Shown in pieces: positions 1-7,987 of a DNA stretch of 64,000 bases. How positions within the stretch are numbered: the stretch's first letter is position 1; each line of letters opens with the position of its first letter. The notes beneath the pieces were generated by a model. It worked only from the letters and a program-made list of their open reading frames with translations. It had not been told where the DNA came from and did no database searches. Position numbers and translations under genes: made by a program. Source of the DNA: Flavobacterium reichenbachii. GTDB lineage: Bacteria > Bacteroidota > Bacteroidia > Flavobacteriales > Flavobacteriaceae. The stretch spans positions 119,580-183,579 of the forward strand of contig NZ_MUHF01000009.1 of assembly GCF_002217435.1 (NCBI RefSeq), read 5' to 3'.

Positions 1-732
1 TTGTTTCATATCGTTTGATACTGCCATCGCAATACGTTCTGCACCTTTAGCGGGATTTATACTATCGCCTCGTGCGTTGTAATACATGATAAAATTGTGT
101 CCTGTAACTTTGTCTTTATCCCGAATTACACTGTTTTTATACATCGTACTATTATCCCACCATTTAGCATCTTTATCTTTTGGTGTTAAAACTGGATTTT
201 CTAATCTTTCAAATTCATGTGGTTTTGTCGGTGCTTCTTTGGTATACGCCATTCCGATTGATAAAACTCCGGCTTCGTAACCTTTACTGTCTCCACCAAA
301 ATAACTCATCCAGTATTTATCATCATATTTTTCCCATTCGTAGCTTCCGCCCCATGTTGGATCCTGCAATGAAATATATCCTGCTTTTTGGTTTACATCC
401 CAATGTTTTTCATTTTCTGAGAAAGACATTACTTTTCCTAGATATTTCCAATCCAAAAGATTGTCACTTTCTGCCAGCCAGGTTTCATAACCTCTTCCGT
501 CGTAAATTAAATACGTCATGTACCATTTGCCGTCTTTTCTGAAAACACTGGGGCAATCCATTTTGTATGAGTTGTCAATTGGAACCATTACCAAACCATA
601 TTTATAAGGTGTTTTTACTTCATTGTAAATCTCCTGCATTACGGTTTCGTTGATTTCTCTCTTCTTGTATTTGGTTGCACAGCTTGCTATGGAAAGTGCT
701 GAAATGGTTAGAATTAGATATTTAATTTTCAT
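1..732 (-). CDS. GH43-like beta-propeller lipoprotein, 3' end cut by window edge
   Basis: The first 244 codons are visible from an ATG at 732 and the frame runs open off the left edge. The N-terminus is a lipoprotein signal peptide ending in IASC with the lipidated Cys at residue 18, so the protein should sit in the periplasm or outer membrane. The mature part shows the repeated blade signature of five-bladed beta-propeller glycosidases of the GH43/GH117 type: DCPSVFRKDGKWYMTY near residue 62, LLDWKYLG, and WGGSYEWEKYDDKYWMSYFG. In these families the enzyme releases sugars such as arabinose, xylose or galactose from plant or algal polysaccharides. The substrate cannot be read from the sequence, but the neighbouring rhamnosidase and polygalacturonase suggest pectin side chains. 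It is co-directional with the next GH43-like gene. The fold call is fairly firm; the family number is uncertain because the C-terminus is missing. Confidence 0.7.
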   Translation of the reverse strand, partial: MKIKYLILTISALSIASCATKYKKREINETVMQEIYNEVKTPYKYGLVMVPIDNSYKMDCPSVFRKDGKWYMTYLIYDGRGYETWLAESDNLLDWKYLGKVMSFSENEKHWDVNQKAGYISLQDPTWGGSYEWEKYDDKYWMSYFGGDSKGYEAGVLSIGMAYTKEAPTKPHEFERLENPVLTPKDKDAKWWDNSTMYKNSVIRDKDKVTGHNFIMYYNARGDSINPAKGAERIAMAVSNDMKQ

Positions 733-794
733 TTTTATGTTTTTTTGCCACGAAGGCGCTAAGGCTCTAAGTTTTTTTTGTTTTGGAACGATTT

Positions 795-886
795 AATCTC
801 GCAAAGTCGCAGAGTCGCAAAGTTTCTATTTTCTATACTCTATTTTCTATACTCTATTTTCTATATTCTATTTTCTATATTCTAAA
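795..886. repeat. Short dispersed repeat plus ~14-bp tandem repeat
   Basis: Positions 795-825 hold the unit AATCTCGCAAAGTCGC followed by a variant ending AAAGTTT. A near copy lies at 7647-7677 after the exporter gene. Directly after it, 825-886 is a tandem array of a 14-bp unit like TCTATTTTCTATAC, about four copies, with small changes. Neither part codes for a protein. Both sit between two co-directional glycosidase genes. Confidence 0.7.
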
Positions 887-920
887 ATCTTGCTTCTTGC
901 ATCTTGCTTCTTCTCAGTCT

Positions 921-2585
921 CTACTCTTTCTTCAATTCCTTTAACTTCGACTCCATTACGTCTTTGTTCAATTTTACTTTTACCATTCCTGTTGGGTGAA
1001 ATCTTCTCTTCAAATCGATTGCATTATACACAATGGTGTAGACATCATTTCCTTCGGGGATTAAACACAAAGGCGTTCTCATAATATCCCACCATTTATT
1101 GACTTTTGTTTCTATGGGTAGATAATGCGCTTCTGCCCAATTAATTCCGTCTGCTGATAAGGAATACGCAATCATGTTGGGTAAATGATGTCCCCAGCCG
1201 TCTGGGCCTCCGTCGAAAATCGCGATGTACATTCCGTTTGGTAATTGACTTACAATTGGATTTTCTACAAACTGCGGATGCATTGTCTTAATTGGTTCCA
1301 AGCCTTTATTCATTCTCAACCAAGGACCTTCTAAACTTTTTGATTCGGCTAAAGCTACGAACCATCCTTTTCCTGATTTCTTCGGATAATCTGCCCATGA
1401 ATTAAACGGATACGCACCGCTGTAGAATCCGAAATATTTGTCGCCGACTTTATATGGAAAAAACGAAGCTACTCCTTGACGACCTTCCCAAGGCTGAGAA
1501 TCTAATCCTGGTTCCATAATGATTCCCATATCTTTATAAGGTCCTCCGATTCCGTTGATTCCATCTACAGTTGATTCGCATCTCCAAATTCTTCCAAATG
1601 AATGATTGGGTTCTATTTCTTTGCTAACCGTATAAGCCAAATAATAGCCATACCATTTGTTTGCTTTTTCATTAAAAACTGGCATATACGACCAGATGGC
1701 AGCACGACGATCGTTCATCGGGTTATCATCTTCGGTTACGGCGTAAGTTCCGCTTGCTTGGTAAATTGTCGATTCTCTTTTCCAAGTAATTGCATCTTTA
1801 CTTGTCCAATGTCCGATTCTGGTTTTTACACGATCGTAGTAATAATCTACACCAATTTCTCCCGCTCTTTCGGTTGGAAACATATGATAGGTATCACCGA
1901 CTTTCACCACGCGTCCGCCTTCAAATCCACCCTGAATTCCTTCTGTCCCAGACATTCCTTCATCAATGACCGGTTTGTTTTCTCCGCCGATGATTTCGAA
2001 TAGCGGTTTTTCATCTGAAAATCCTTCAACGATAAAAGTTGGGTTCCAAAGTTTTCCGTCTGGCATTTCTGCATTTCGAGAAACTAAATTTTGATTCTGT
2101 TTTATTACTCCTAAAATGACGAATGGTTGGTATATTGGAGTGATTGTATGCGTTCCTTTAGGATAAGAAACCGCATAAACATTTATAGGCGATAAACCTG
2201 TTATAGTTAGACCATTTTCAAGTACTAATTTGACAGCGTTTCTAGGCGTAAATTCAGCTGTATCTATACGCTCGTAAATACCAACCAAGACCTGAACTGG
2301 TTCTTTGAATTTTAATTGTAATGGAGCATTCTTTCCCGTAGTACTTAAGGGAAGTTCAATTCCTGTTAAACCCTGTAATTCCGGAGCTAAACGAACAATA
2401 TTGTGTTTACTTTCTGAGAATACATGCGCATATTGAGCTGTTTTAAACGTTTTGTAATTGGATTTTACAATTTCGAATGAAGCTGGTTTCCATGCTGTTT
2501 GGGCATTTGTTTGTAAGCATAAAAGAAACAGCGCTAGAAAAGCAGTTTTTAATTTGAAATTGTATTTGTTATTTTTTGAAAACAT
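921..2585 (-). CDS. Secreted GH43-like glycoside hydrolase
   Basis: This 554-residue protein begins with a signal peptide (residues about 12-28, cut after TNAQ). Residues 30-200 form a beta-rich N-terminal region without a family I can name. Residues about 205-540 look like a five-bladed beta-propeller glycosidase domain: the blade motifs GGRVVKVGDTYHMFPTE, RIGHWTSKDAITW, WYGYYLAY, GKGWFVALAESKSLEGPW and DGGPDGWGHH are typical of GH43-type enzymes. An enzyme of this fold hydrolyses terminal sugars from polysaccharide side chains in the periplasm or outside. It lies upstream of the partial GH43-like gene on the same strand, and a rhamnosidase gene precedes it behind a repeat block, so all three probably serve one substrate. 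The exact substrate and the catalytic acids cannot be assigned by eye. Confidence 0.7.
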   Translation of the reverse strand: MFSKNNKYNFKLKTAFLALFLLCLQTNAQTAWKPASFEIVKSNYKTFKTAQYAHVFSESKHNIVRLAPELQGLTGIELPLSTTGKNAPLQLKFKEPVQVLVGIYERIDTAEFTPRNAVKLVLENGLTITGLSPINVYAVSYPKGTHTITPIYQPFVILGVIKQNQNLVSRNAEMPDGKLWNPTFIVEGFSDEKPLFEIIGGENKPVIDEGMSGTEGIQGGFEGGRVVKVGDTYHMFPTERAGEIGVDYYYDRVKTRIGHWTSKDAITWKRESTIYQASGTYAVTEDDNPMNDRRAAIWSYMPVFNEKANKWYGYYLAYTVSKEIEPNHSFGRIWRCESTVDGINGIGGPYKDMGIIMEPGLDSQPWEGRQGVASFFPYKVGDKYFGFYSGAYPFNSWADYPKKSGKGWFVALAESKSLEGPWLRMNKGLEPIKTMHPQFVENPIVSQLPNGMYIAIFDGGPDGWGHHLPNMIAYSLSADGINWAEAHYLPIETKVNKWWDIMRTPLCLIPEGNDVYTIVYNAIDLKRRFHPTGMVKVKLNKDVMESKLKELKKE

Positions 2586-2627
2586 TGGTTTTTTTATTTT
2601 TTTAATGAATCCTGAATTCCCTCAATC

Positions 2628-2799
2628 TTGTCATTTCGACGAAGGAGAAATCTCCGTAAGTAGCTCTACAAAGTATTTCATCTCTTTATCGAATATTGTC
2701 GCGGAGATTTCTCCTCCGTCGAAATGACAAAACTGGCGTTACAATCTTTGTGGTTACGAGTGTGATTTCTCTCCCGAAGCCTCGGGATCGAAATGACAA
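2628..2799. repeat. Palindromic intergenic repeat (CGAAATGACA family)
   Basis: Two arms of about 29 bp (2628-2656 and 2702-2730) are near-perfect inverted copies ending in TTGTCATTTCGAC / GTCGAAATGACAA, separated by about 45 bp. A third partial copy with an inner CCCGA...TCGGG hairpin lies at 2764-2799. The arrangement resembles dispersed palindromic elements seen in many Bacteroidetes intergenic regions. It could fold as a long hairpin in the transcript between the rhamnosidase and GH43-like genes. Confidence 0.75.
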
Positions 2800-2813
2800 A
2801 CTAGACGTTACAA

Positions 2814-2886
2814 ACTAATTACTAAGAACTAAGAACTAATTACTAAGAACTAATTACTAATCACTAATTACTAATCACTAAGAACT
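2814..2886. repeat. AT-rich tandem repeat
   Basis: Imperfect repetitions of units such as CTAATTACTAAGAA and CTAATTACTAATCA fill about 70 bp and end at the stop codon of the rhamnosidase gene. The units abut without unique spacers, so this is a simple tandem repeat, not a CRISPR array. Confidence 0.75.
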
Positions 2887-5072
2887 CAAATCGCTTTATA
2901 ACTCACTTTATATTCCACATTCGGTTTTACAATCAACTGGTATTTATTTTTTGCTAATGCTGTAATCGTTCCTGAATTTGTTTTGGGTTTGCTGGCACTT
3001 TCAAAAATTAATTTTCCTTCTCCTTCGCCTGCTTTTACTTTAATTTCTTTTGTACTGCAATAGATGGCAACTACTCCATTTGGTGTTGGTACTTTTCCTT
3101 CCATCCATTGTAAACCGCCTAGATTTGGCTTGATTTCATATTCTGAATATCCCGGAGCGGTTGGTTTTACGCCTAAATAATATTTTCCTAATAAATAAAT
3201 CGGACTTGCTCCCCAAGCGTGGCAAAGGCTTTTCCCGTAAGGGCGTCCGTACATTGCTAAATGTTCCGTTCCTTTTTTGTTTGGATTGTATTCTTCCCAA
3301 AAAGATGTTGCACCCTCATTCAGCATGCCGCCCCAGTAGTCTTTCATTTCTTTTAAAACGTAATCCTGTTCGCCCATCGCACACAACGCTTCCAACTCGT
3401 AAAAACGCATATATGGAGTTGTGATTTGAAGAACATCTTTATTGAGCAAAACCTTATTTTTTACACTTTGTTTTTGTTCTTCATTAAAATAATTGAAGAA
3501 AATACCGAACATATTAGCGTATCTGGTTACAATATCCTGCATTTTACCGTCAATACGCTGGTGCTTCATCACATTTTCTTTTTTATCCCAAAACACGTCA
3601 AATAACTTTGTTTTTAAATCTTCGGCTAATTTTTCATATTGTTTTTGGTCTTCTTTTTCACCAGCAATTTTAGCACTCACCGCCATCGCTTCTAAACTTC
3701 TGGCTAAAAGCATTTGCTCAAAACTAACCTCACCGGTTTTTGGTAATCCGTTGGCCCAATCAATAAAAACCCAGTCGCCTTCTAAAGGTTCCAGGAATCC
3801 ATTTTTGTTTCTTCTTTCCAAGCAAAACTCCATCAGCGATTTCATTCTCGGATAAAAAGTCTGGATAAACTTCGTGTCGCCCGTGTGCAAATAATAATCG
3901 TAAACACCCACAAACCAATACAGTGAATAATCCATTATGATATTAATATGAGCGGTCACAGGTTCTTTACCACGAAGCGCCAGCAGCGTACGTTCTACAG
4001 AAGCCGAGTCAAAGAATAAATAATAATTCATTAAATAACTTTGATAAGCATCGCCAGACCAAACCCAGCGGTCGCGTTTAATTCCGTCAATAAAAAATTC
4101 GCGAGAGGTTAAATGCATCGTATAAGCCGAAACATCCCAAATTTTATTCAATTGTTGATCTGATGATTTGAATGCACCACGATAATCCAATGGCAGATAT
4201 TCATAAAGCATTGAAATTGAATCATATTTTACCCCTGCATCTGCCTGAACCTGAACATAGCGAAATGCTTTTGAACCGTCGTGCGTATAGGTTTCCGATT
4301 GTTTTCCATCAAAAGATAAATGATCCAGCGTTTCGCATTTGGCAGAATCCAGCGCTTCTTCACGAGATTCACCATAATACAATGCTACTTTGCCTTTTCC
4401 TTTTAAGCCGTGAATTTTAATATAACCAAAGGTTTCTTTACCAAAATCTATTAACTGACCAGCTCCTATTTTTTCTGTTTTAGCTGCACTCAAAGGTTTA
4501 GTGGTCAGTCTAAATTCAGAAGGTTTGTTTTCTGGCGAATAAAAATTCCAAGAACCAACAGGCACCCAAGGTGTCCCAGATTGTTGCGCTTTTCCATTTT
4601 CATCAATCCAAAGTTTATCTTCATTGGTTACCTTCCATGATGCATCGGATTTAACATAATTACCAGCAATATAAATAGCGGGTAACACTTCCTGATTATA
4701 TACTTTGAAGGAAATTTTGTGTTTCCCGGCAGGAATTTTTATTGATTTTGGCTGTCCGTAAACCTGAACACCATCTAAAAGTAACTGAAATGGTCCTTCT
4801 GAATAGATTTTTATATCGTCTGGTTCTGGAATATCTACTTCTGTTTGAAAAGTTACCAAGGCATAAGGACTGTAATATTGCCAAAGCGGCGGAAATACTG
4901 CTTCACGTTCTGTACGCCTTACCTGCATTTTATTGCTCAACCAAACTTCAAAATCACCTGGGTACCAAATCCATGTCGCTTCTTTTGGTTTTTCCTGTGC
5001 AAACAGAAAAACAGAAGGATATAAAACAATACAAACAAACAGGAATCTTAAAATGGAAAATCGGCTTTGCAT
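2886..5072 (-). CDS. Alpha-L-rhamnosidase (GH78)
   Basis: The 728-residue protein hydrolyses terminal alpha-L-rhamnose from plant glycans such as rhamnogalacturonan (family knowledge). A signal peptide (about residues 9-26, ending LFAQ) sends it to the periplasm. Residues 30-300 are beta-sandwich domains. The (alpha/alpha)6 barrel follows, with the family signature at D329-G-I-K-R-D334 and D341 in WSGD, matching in spacing the catalytic acid cluster of characterised GH78 enzymes, and a later acidic pair E593/E594 in FWEEYNP. The C-terminal 80 residues form the usual closing beta-domain. Length is within the range of the family. A 435-bp repeat-rich gap precedes the start. With the GH28, lactonase and mutarotase-like domain nearby it fits rhamnose release and use. 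Confidence 0.85.
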   Translation of the reverse strand: MQSRFSILRFLFVCIVLYPSVFLFAQEKPKEATWIWYPGDFEVWLSNKMQVRRTEREAVFPPLWQYYSPYALVTFQTEVDIPEPDDIKIYSEGPFQLLLDGVQVYGQPKSIKIPAGKHKISFKVYNQEVLPAIYIAGNYVKSDASWKVTNEDKLWIDENGKAQQSGTPWVPVGSWNFYSPENKPSEFRLTTKPLSAAKTEKIGAGQLIDFGKETFGYIKIHGLKGKGKVALYYGESREEALDSAKCETLDHLSFDGKQSETYTHDGSKAFRYVQVQADAGVKYDSISMLYEYLPLDYRGAFKSSDQQLNKIWDVSAYTMHLTSREFFIDGIKRDRWVWSGDAYQSYLMNYYLFFDSASVERTLLALRGKEPVTAHINIIMDYSLYWFVGVYDYYLHTGDTKFIQTFYPRMKSLMEFCLERRNKNGFLEPLEGDWVFIDWANGLPKTGEVSFEQMLLARSLEAMAVSAKIAGEKEDQKQYEKLAEDLKTKLFDVFWDKKENVMKHQRIDGKMQDIVTRYANMFGIFFNYFNEEQKQSVKNKVLLNKDVLQITTPYMRFYELEALCAMGEQDYVLKEMKDYWGGMLNEGATSFWEEYNPNKKGTEHLAMYGRPYGKSLCHAWGASPIYLLGKYYLGVKPTAPGYSEYEIKPNLGGLQWMEGKVPTPNGVVAIYCSTKEIKVKAGEGEGKLIFESASKPKTNSGTITALAKNKYQLIVKPNVEYKVSYKAI

Positions 5073-5236
5073 ATATCTTTTTTTTGGAGCTAAAGATAAG
5101 TGTTATTTTTACATTTCACAACCTGTTGTATCCTGTAATTTCATAAAAATTGTAGTCTTTGATAAATATTTAAGGGATAAATTACGACTTATAACTTTTT
5201 TAGTACTAAAAAAAATGATGTTGCAATTTTTATGGG

Positions 5237-5488
5237 ACACGGATGAAACAGATTCGCTATCGCGAAGACGCGGATGAAACTGATTTCTTTTTTTTAACAC
5301 ATAGAGACATAGATTACCTTACGCCTAAAAAAGGCGTTTCACTTACATACATACACATAGCTATGTGTTAATGACTAGTCATTTTCATTATTCCTATTTA
5401 GCAAAGAAAATAAAAACCTATGTTTCTATGTGTTAAAAAAATCCGTCTCAATCCGCGTCTTTACGAAGTAAATCCGTTTTATCTGTGT
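5237..5488. repeat. Composite nested palindromic repeat (family A copy 1 inside a second inverted repeat)
   Basis: This element fills most of the gap between the rhamnosidase and the AraC gene. The outer arms (5237-5285 and 5440-5488, 49 bp each) are imperfect inverted copies: the first starts ACACGGATGAAACAGATT, and the reverse complement of the second starts ACACAGATAAAACGGATT. Nested inside is repeat family A (5296-5434), bounded by AACACATAGAGACATAG and CTATGTTTCTATGTGTT. Further copies of family A are at 17341-17472 and 47757-47910. No coding potential is visible. The remaining bases 5073-5236 show no recognisable feature. Confidence 0.8.
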
Positions 5489-5507
5489 TCCAATCAATGC
5501 TGCCAAT

Positions 5508-6326
5508 CTAAGCAATCATCTTTTCAGATTCATTTTCATCTTCTAAAATGTAATTAGAAGGCGTTTTTCCTAAATGTTTTTTAAACATATAAATAAAAGC
5601 GCTTGTAGTTTCGTAACCTAAATTGAAGGCAATTTCTTTAATGGATTGTTTTTCGCCTAAACGTTTTATGGCTTCGAGCAATTTTAAACGAGTTCTCCAA
5701 TCGCTGAAATTCATTCCCAATTCTTTAATAAATAAGCGCGATAAAGTTCTGGTGCTCATAAACGAAAGCTCGGCGTAGTAATCAATGGTATTTTTGCTTG
5801 CAACATCATTCATTAAAAGTTCGACTACTTTTTGTAATCTTTCATGATTAGTTGTCGGCAGAAAGGTTGCACTAGGTTCAATTAAAGCCAATTCATCTAA
5901 AAAAACAGCAATAATTCTGGATTGAGACGCCGAAATATTTCCTTCTGTTCCAAAAGAAATGATTTTAAAAACCAACTGCTTTAAAAACATCGGAATATCA
6001 AAAGAAAAACTGTTTGTTGGTAATCCTTTCATTGCAGACGGATCGATAAAAACGCTGTAATAATTAACGTCTTTCTGAAATGTAACCTGATGCTCTACGC
6101 CGCCCGGAAGCCACAAACCCTGCAACGGATTCACAACCCAAATATGATTACCAACCACTACATTCATTACGCCGCGAGTAGCATAAATAAGCTGGCCTCG
6201 CGGATGCGAATGTGAGATACACATTTCGTTAGTTACCGTTTCGGTATAACCTATAACCGGGATTGAGGAATCTAGTTGGTATCCAAAATCCGTAGCCATC
6301 CTATATGTCCGATATTGACTATTCAT
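5508..6326 (-). CDS. AraC-family transcriptional regulator
   Basis: The protein has 272 residues. The N-terminal half is a cupin-type sensor (HSHPRGQLIYATRGVMNV, then WLPGGVEHQV), and the C-terminal 100 residues carry the double helix-turn-helix of AraC proteins, with SFMSTRTLSRLFIKELGM and the family signature IKEIAFNLGYETTSAFIYMFKKHLGKTPSNY. It is transcribed divergently from an Fsr-type MFS exporter 102 bp away, an arrangement typical of a local regulator and its target. The annotated ATG at 6326 lies very close to a possible -7 box (TATATTTG on the minus strand, 6331-6338). The second Met (ATG at 6299, preceded by AGG) is therefore a realistic alternative start. The ligand is unknown. Confidence 0.88.
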   Translation of the reverse strand: MNSQYRTYRMATDFGYQLDSSIPVIGYTETVTNEMCISHSHPRGQLIYATRGVMNVVVGNHIWVVNPLQGLWLPGGVEHQVTFQKDVNYYSVFIDPSAMKGLPTNSFSFDIPMFLKQLVFKIISFGTEGNISASQSRIIAVFLDELALIEPSATFLPTTNHERLQKVVELLMNDVASKNTIDYYAELSFMSTRTLSRLFIKELGMNFSDWRTRLKLLEAIKRLGEKQSIKEIAFNLGYETTSAFIYMFKKHLGKTPSNYILEDENESEKMIA

Positions 6327-6428
6327 TGTCCAAATATAGCAATTCTGACATTAGTATTCTTTTAATCTTTGCAAAAAATAATGCAACTATTGTTTTTTAA
6401 CCTAATTTAAAAATCAAAAAAAAATCTT

Positions 6429-7640
6429 ATGGACACTATTAAAGCAAATCCTGACATAGTTAAAAAAACTACGTATTCGATCTTATTCATCATAAGTTTT
6501 TCTCATTTAATTAATGACCTATTACAGGCTTTAGTGCCGTCAATATATCCTCTGCTTAAAGAAAATTTTAATTTAAGTTTTACTCAAATTGGTATTATTA
6601 CTTTAACTTATCAAATGGTTGCCTCTATTCTACAGCCGTTTATTGGAATGTATACGGATAAAAATTCAAAACCTTATTCGCTGATTATTGGAATGTGTTT
6701 TACAATGATTGGACTCTTCTTAGTTTCAATTGCTTCAAGTTTCACATATCTTTTATTATCAGTAAGTTTAATCGGAATTGGTTCTTCGATTTTTCACCCT
6801 GAATCTTCGAGAGTAGCGCATTTAGCCTCGGGCGGGAAAAGAGGTTTAGCGCAGTCTATTTTTCAGTTAGGAGGAAATGCCGGAAGCGCCATCGGACCTT
6901 TATTGGCCGCTTTTATTGTAATTCCACACGGGCAAAATTATGTTGCCTGGTTTTGTATTATCGCATTAGTAGGCATTTTTGCTTTGTATAAAATTGCGAT
7001 TTGGTACACTGCACATCTATCTGAAAGAAATGCCAATAAAGCTTCGCACCAAATTGAAACGCATCATTTGTCTAAAAACAGAGTAATTGGTTCGTTAATT
7101 ATTTTATTGGTTCTGATTTTCTCTAAATATTTCTATATGAGCAGTATTACGAGTTATTACACGTTCTTTTTGATAGATAAGTTTCATATCTCAATTCAGC
7201 AGTCGCAAGTATATTTATTTTTATTCTCTGGTGCTGTTGCTGCAGGAACATTAATTGGCGGACCAATTGGAGATCGCTATGGCAGAAAATATGTAATCTG
7301 GGTTTCTATTTTAGGTGTTGCTCCGTTTACTTTGATGCTGCCTTATGTTTCCCTATTCTGGGTTGGAACTTTATCTGTAATCATCGGGTTAATTCTATCT
7401 TCGGCATTTTCTGCGATTTTAGTTTATGCTACTGAATTAATGCCTGGAAAAGTTGGTCTTGTTGCTGGTCTTTTCTTCGGATTTGCTTTCGGAATGGGCG
7501 GTTTAGGTTCTGCTATTTTAGGAAAAATTGCCGATGCTACAAGTATTGAATATGTATTTAAGATTTGTGCGTTCCTGCCTTTAATTGGAATTATTACAGG
7601 ATTCTTGCCTAATTTGGAGAAGAGAAAGAAGGTTGAGTAA
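6429..7640 (+). CDS. fsr: MFS exporter of the fosmidomycin-resistance (Fsr) type
   Basis: This 403-residue, 12-TM major facilitator opens with the segment SHLINDLLQALVPSIYP, the hallmark of Fsr-type exporters, followed by the MFS loop YTDKNSKP and the second-half motif GGPIGDRYGRKYVIW. Family members extrude small drugs; E. coli Fsr confers fosmidomycin resistance. The gene faces away from the AraC regulator, which probably controls it. An A-rich stretch just before the ATG at 6429 is normal for Flavobacteria, which use weak Shine-Dalgarno sequences. Substrate is not predictable. It has no evident link to the surrounding sugar genes. Confidence 0.82.
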   Translation: MDTIKANPDIVKKTTYSILFIISFSHLINDLLQALVPSIYPLLKENFNLSFTQIGIITLTYQMVASILQPFIGMYTDKNSKPYSLIIGMCFTMIGLFLVSIASSFTYLLLSVSLIGIGSSIFHPESSRVAHLASGGKRGLAQSIFQLGGNAGSAIGPLLAAFIVIPHGQNYVAWFCIIALVGIFALYKIAIWYTAHLSERNANKASHQIETHHLSKNRVIGSLIILLVLIFSKYFYMSSITSYYTFFLIDKFHISIQQSQVYLFLFSGAVAAGTLIGGPIGDRYGRKYVIWVSILGVAPFTLMLPYVSLFWVGTLSVIIGLILSSAFSAILVYATELMPGKVGLVAGLFFGFAFGMGGLGSAILGKIADATSIEYVFKICAFLPLIGIITGFLPNLEKRKKVE

Positions 7641-7646
7641 TTTTTT

Positions 7647-7677
7647 AATCTCGCAAAGTCGCTAAGACGCAAAGTTT
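7647..7677. repeat. Second copy of the CGCAAAGTCGC repeat
   Basis: The stretch AATCTCGCAAAGTCGC followed by TAAGACGCAAAGTTT nearly duplicates 795-825. It lies directly after the exporter stop codon. Confidence 0.65.
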
Positions 7678-7740
7678 TATTTTTAATTTAAGATTTTAAT
7701 TGTGTCACGCTAAAGCGGGATGAGAAATAATACAAAGCTC

Positions 7741-7784
7741 AAAAGGCTTTAGCCAAAATATCTACAATTTGGCTAAAGCCTTTT
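7741..7784. terminator. Bidirectional hairpin terminator after the exporter
   Basis: A perfect 17-bp stem (AAAAGGCTTTAGCCAAA at 7741-7757 and its complement at 7768-7784) with a 10-nt loop and A/T tails on both sides lies between the convergent exporter and symporter genes. Confidence 0.8.
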
Positions 7785-7862
7785 CTATTCTTATTACCTA
7801 TACCTTCAGTTAAAACTGGAGGCAATTAAAAATAGCTTCGCTTTATATTTATAATCTTTTTC

Positions 7863-7957
7863 AAAACATAGCTAGTGGTTTCAACCACGGGAAACGTATT
7901 TGATAAACGGAATGTTATATATTGCGTCCCCGTGATTGAAACCACGGGTTATGTTTA
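7863..7957. repeat. Palindromic repeat family B, copy 1
   Basis: The element is bounded by AAAACATA and TATGTTT, with inner inverted arms GGTTTCAACCACGGG and CCGTGATTGAAACCACGGG. A second copy with the same borders lies at 15456-15557. It occupies the convergent gap between the exporter and the symporter; the gap (7641-7987) holds only repeats and the terminator. Confidence 0.75.
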
Positions 7958-7987
7958 AACAGACGTTTTTTTTATGTCGTTTTAAAT

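Noticed and set aside
825..886. Second CRISPR-like repeat candidate
   Set aside because: A 14-bp unit directly repeated without spacers.
2814..2886. Possible CRISPR-like array (CTAATTACTAAGAA units)
   Set aside because: Units are short and abut without unique spacers, and no cas genes are near; it is a simple tandem repeat.
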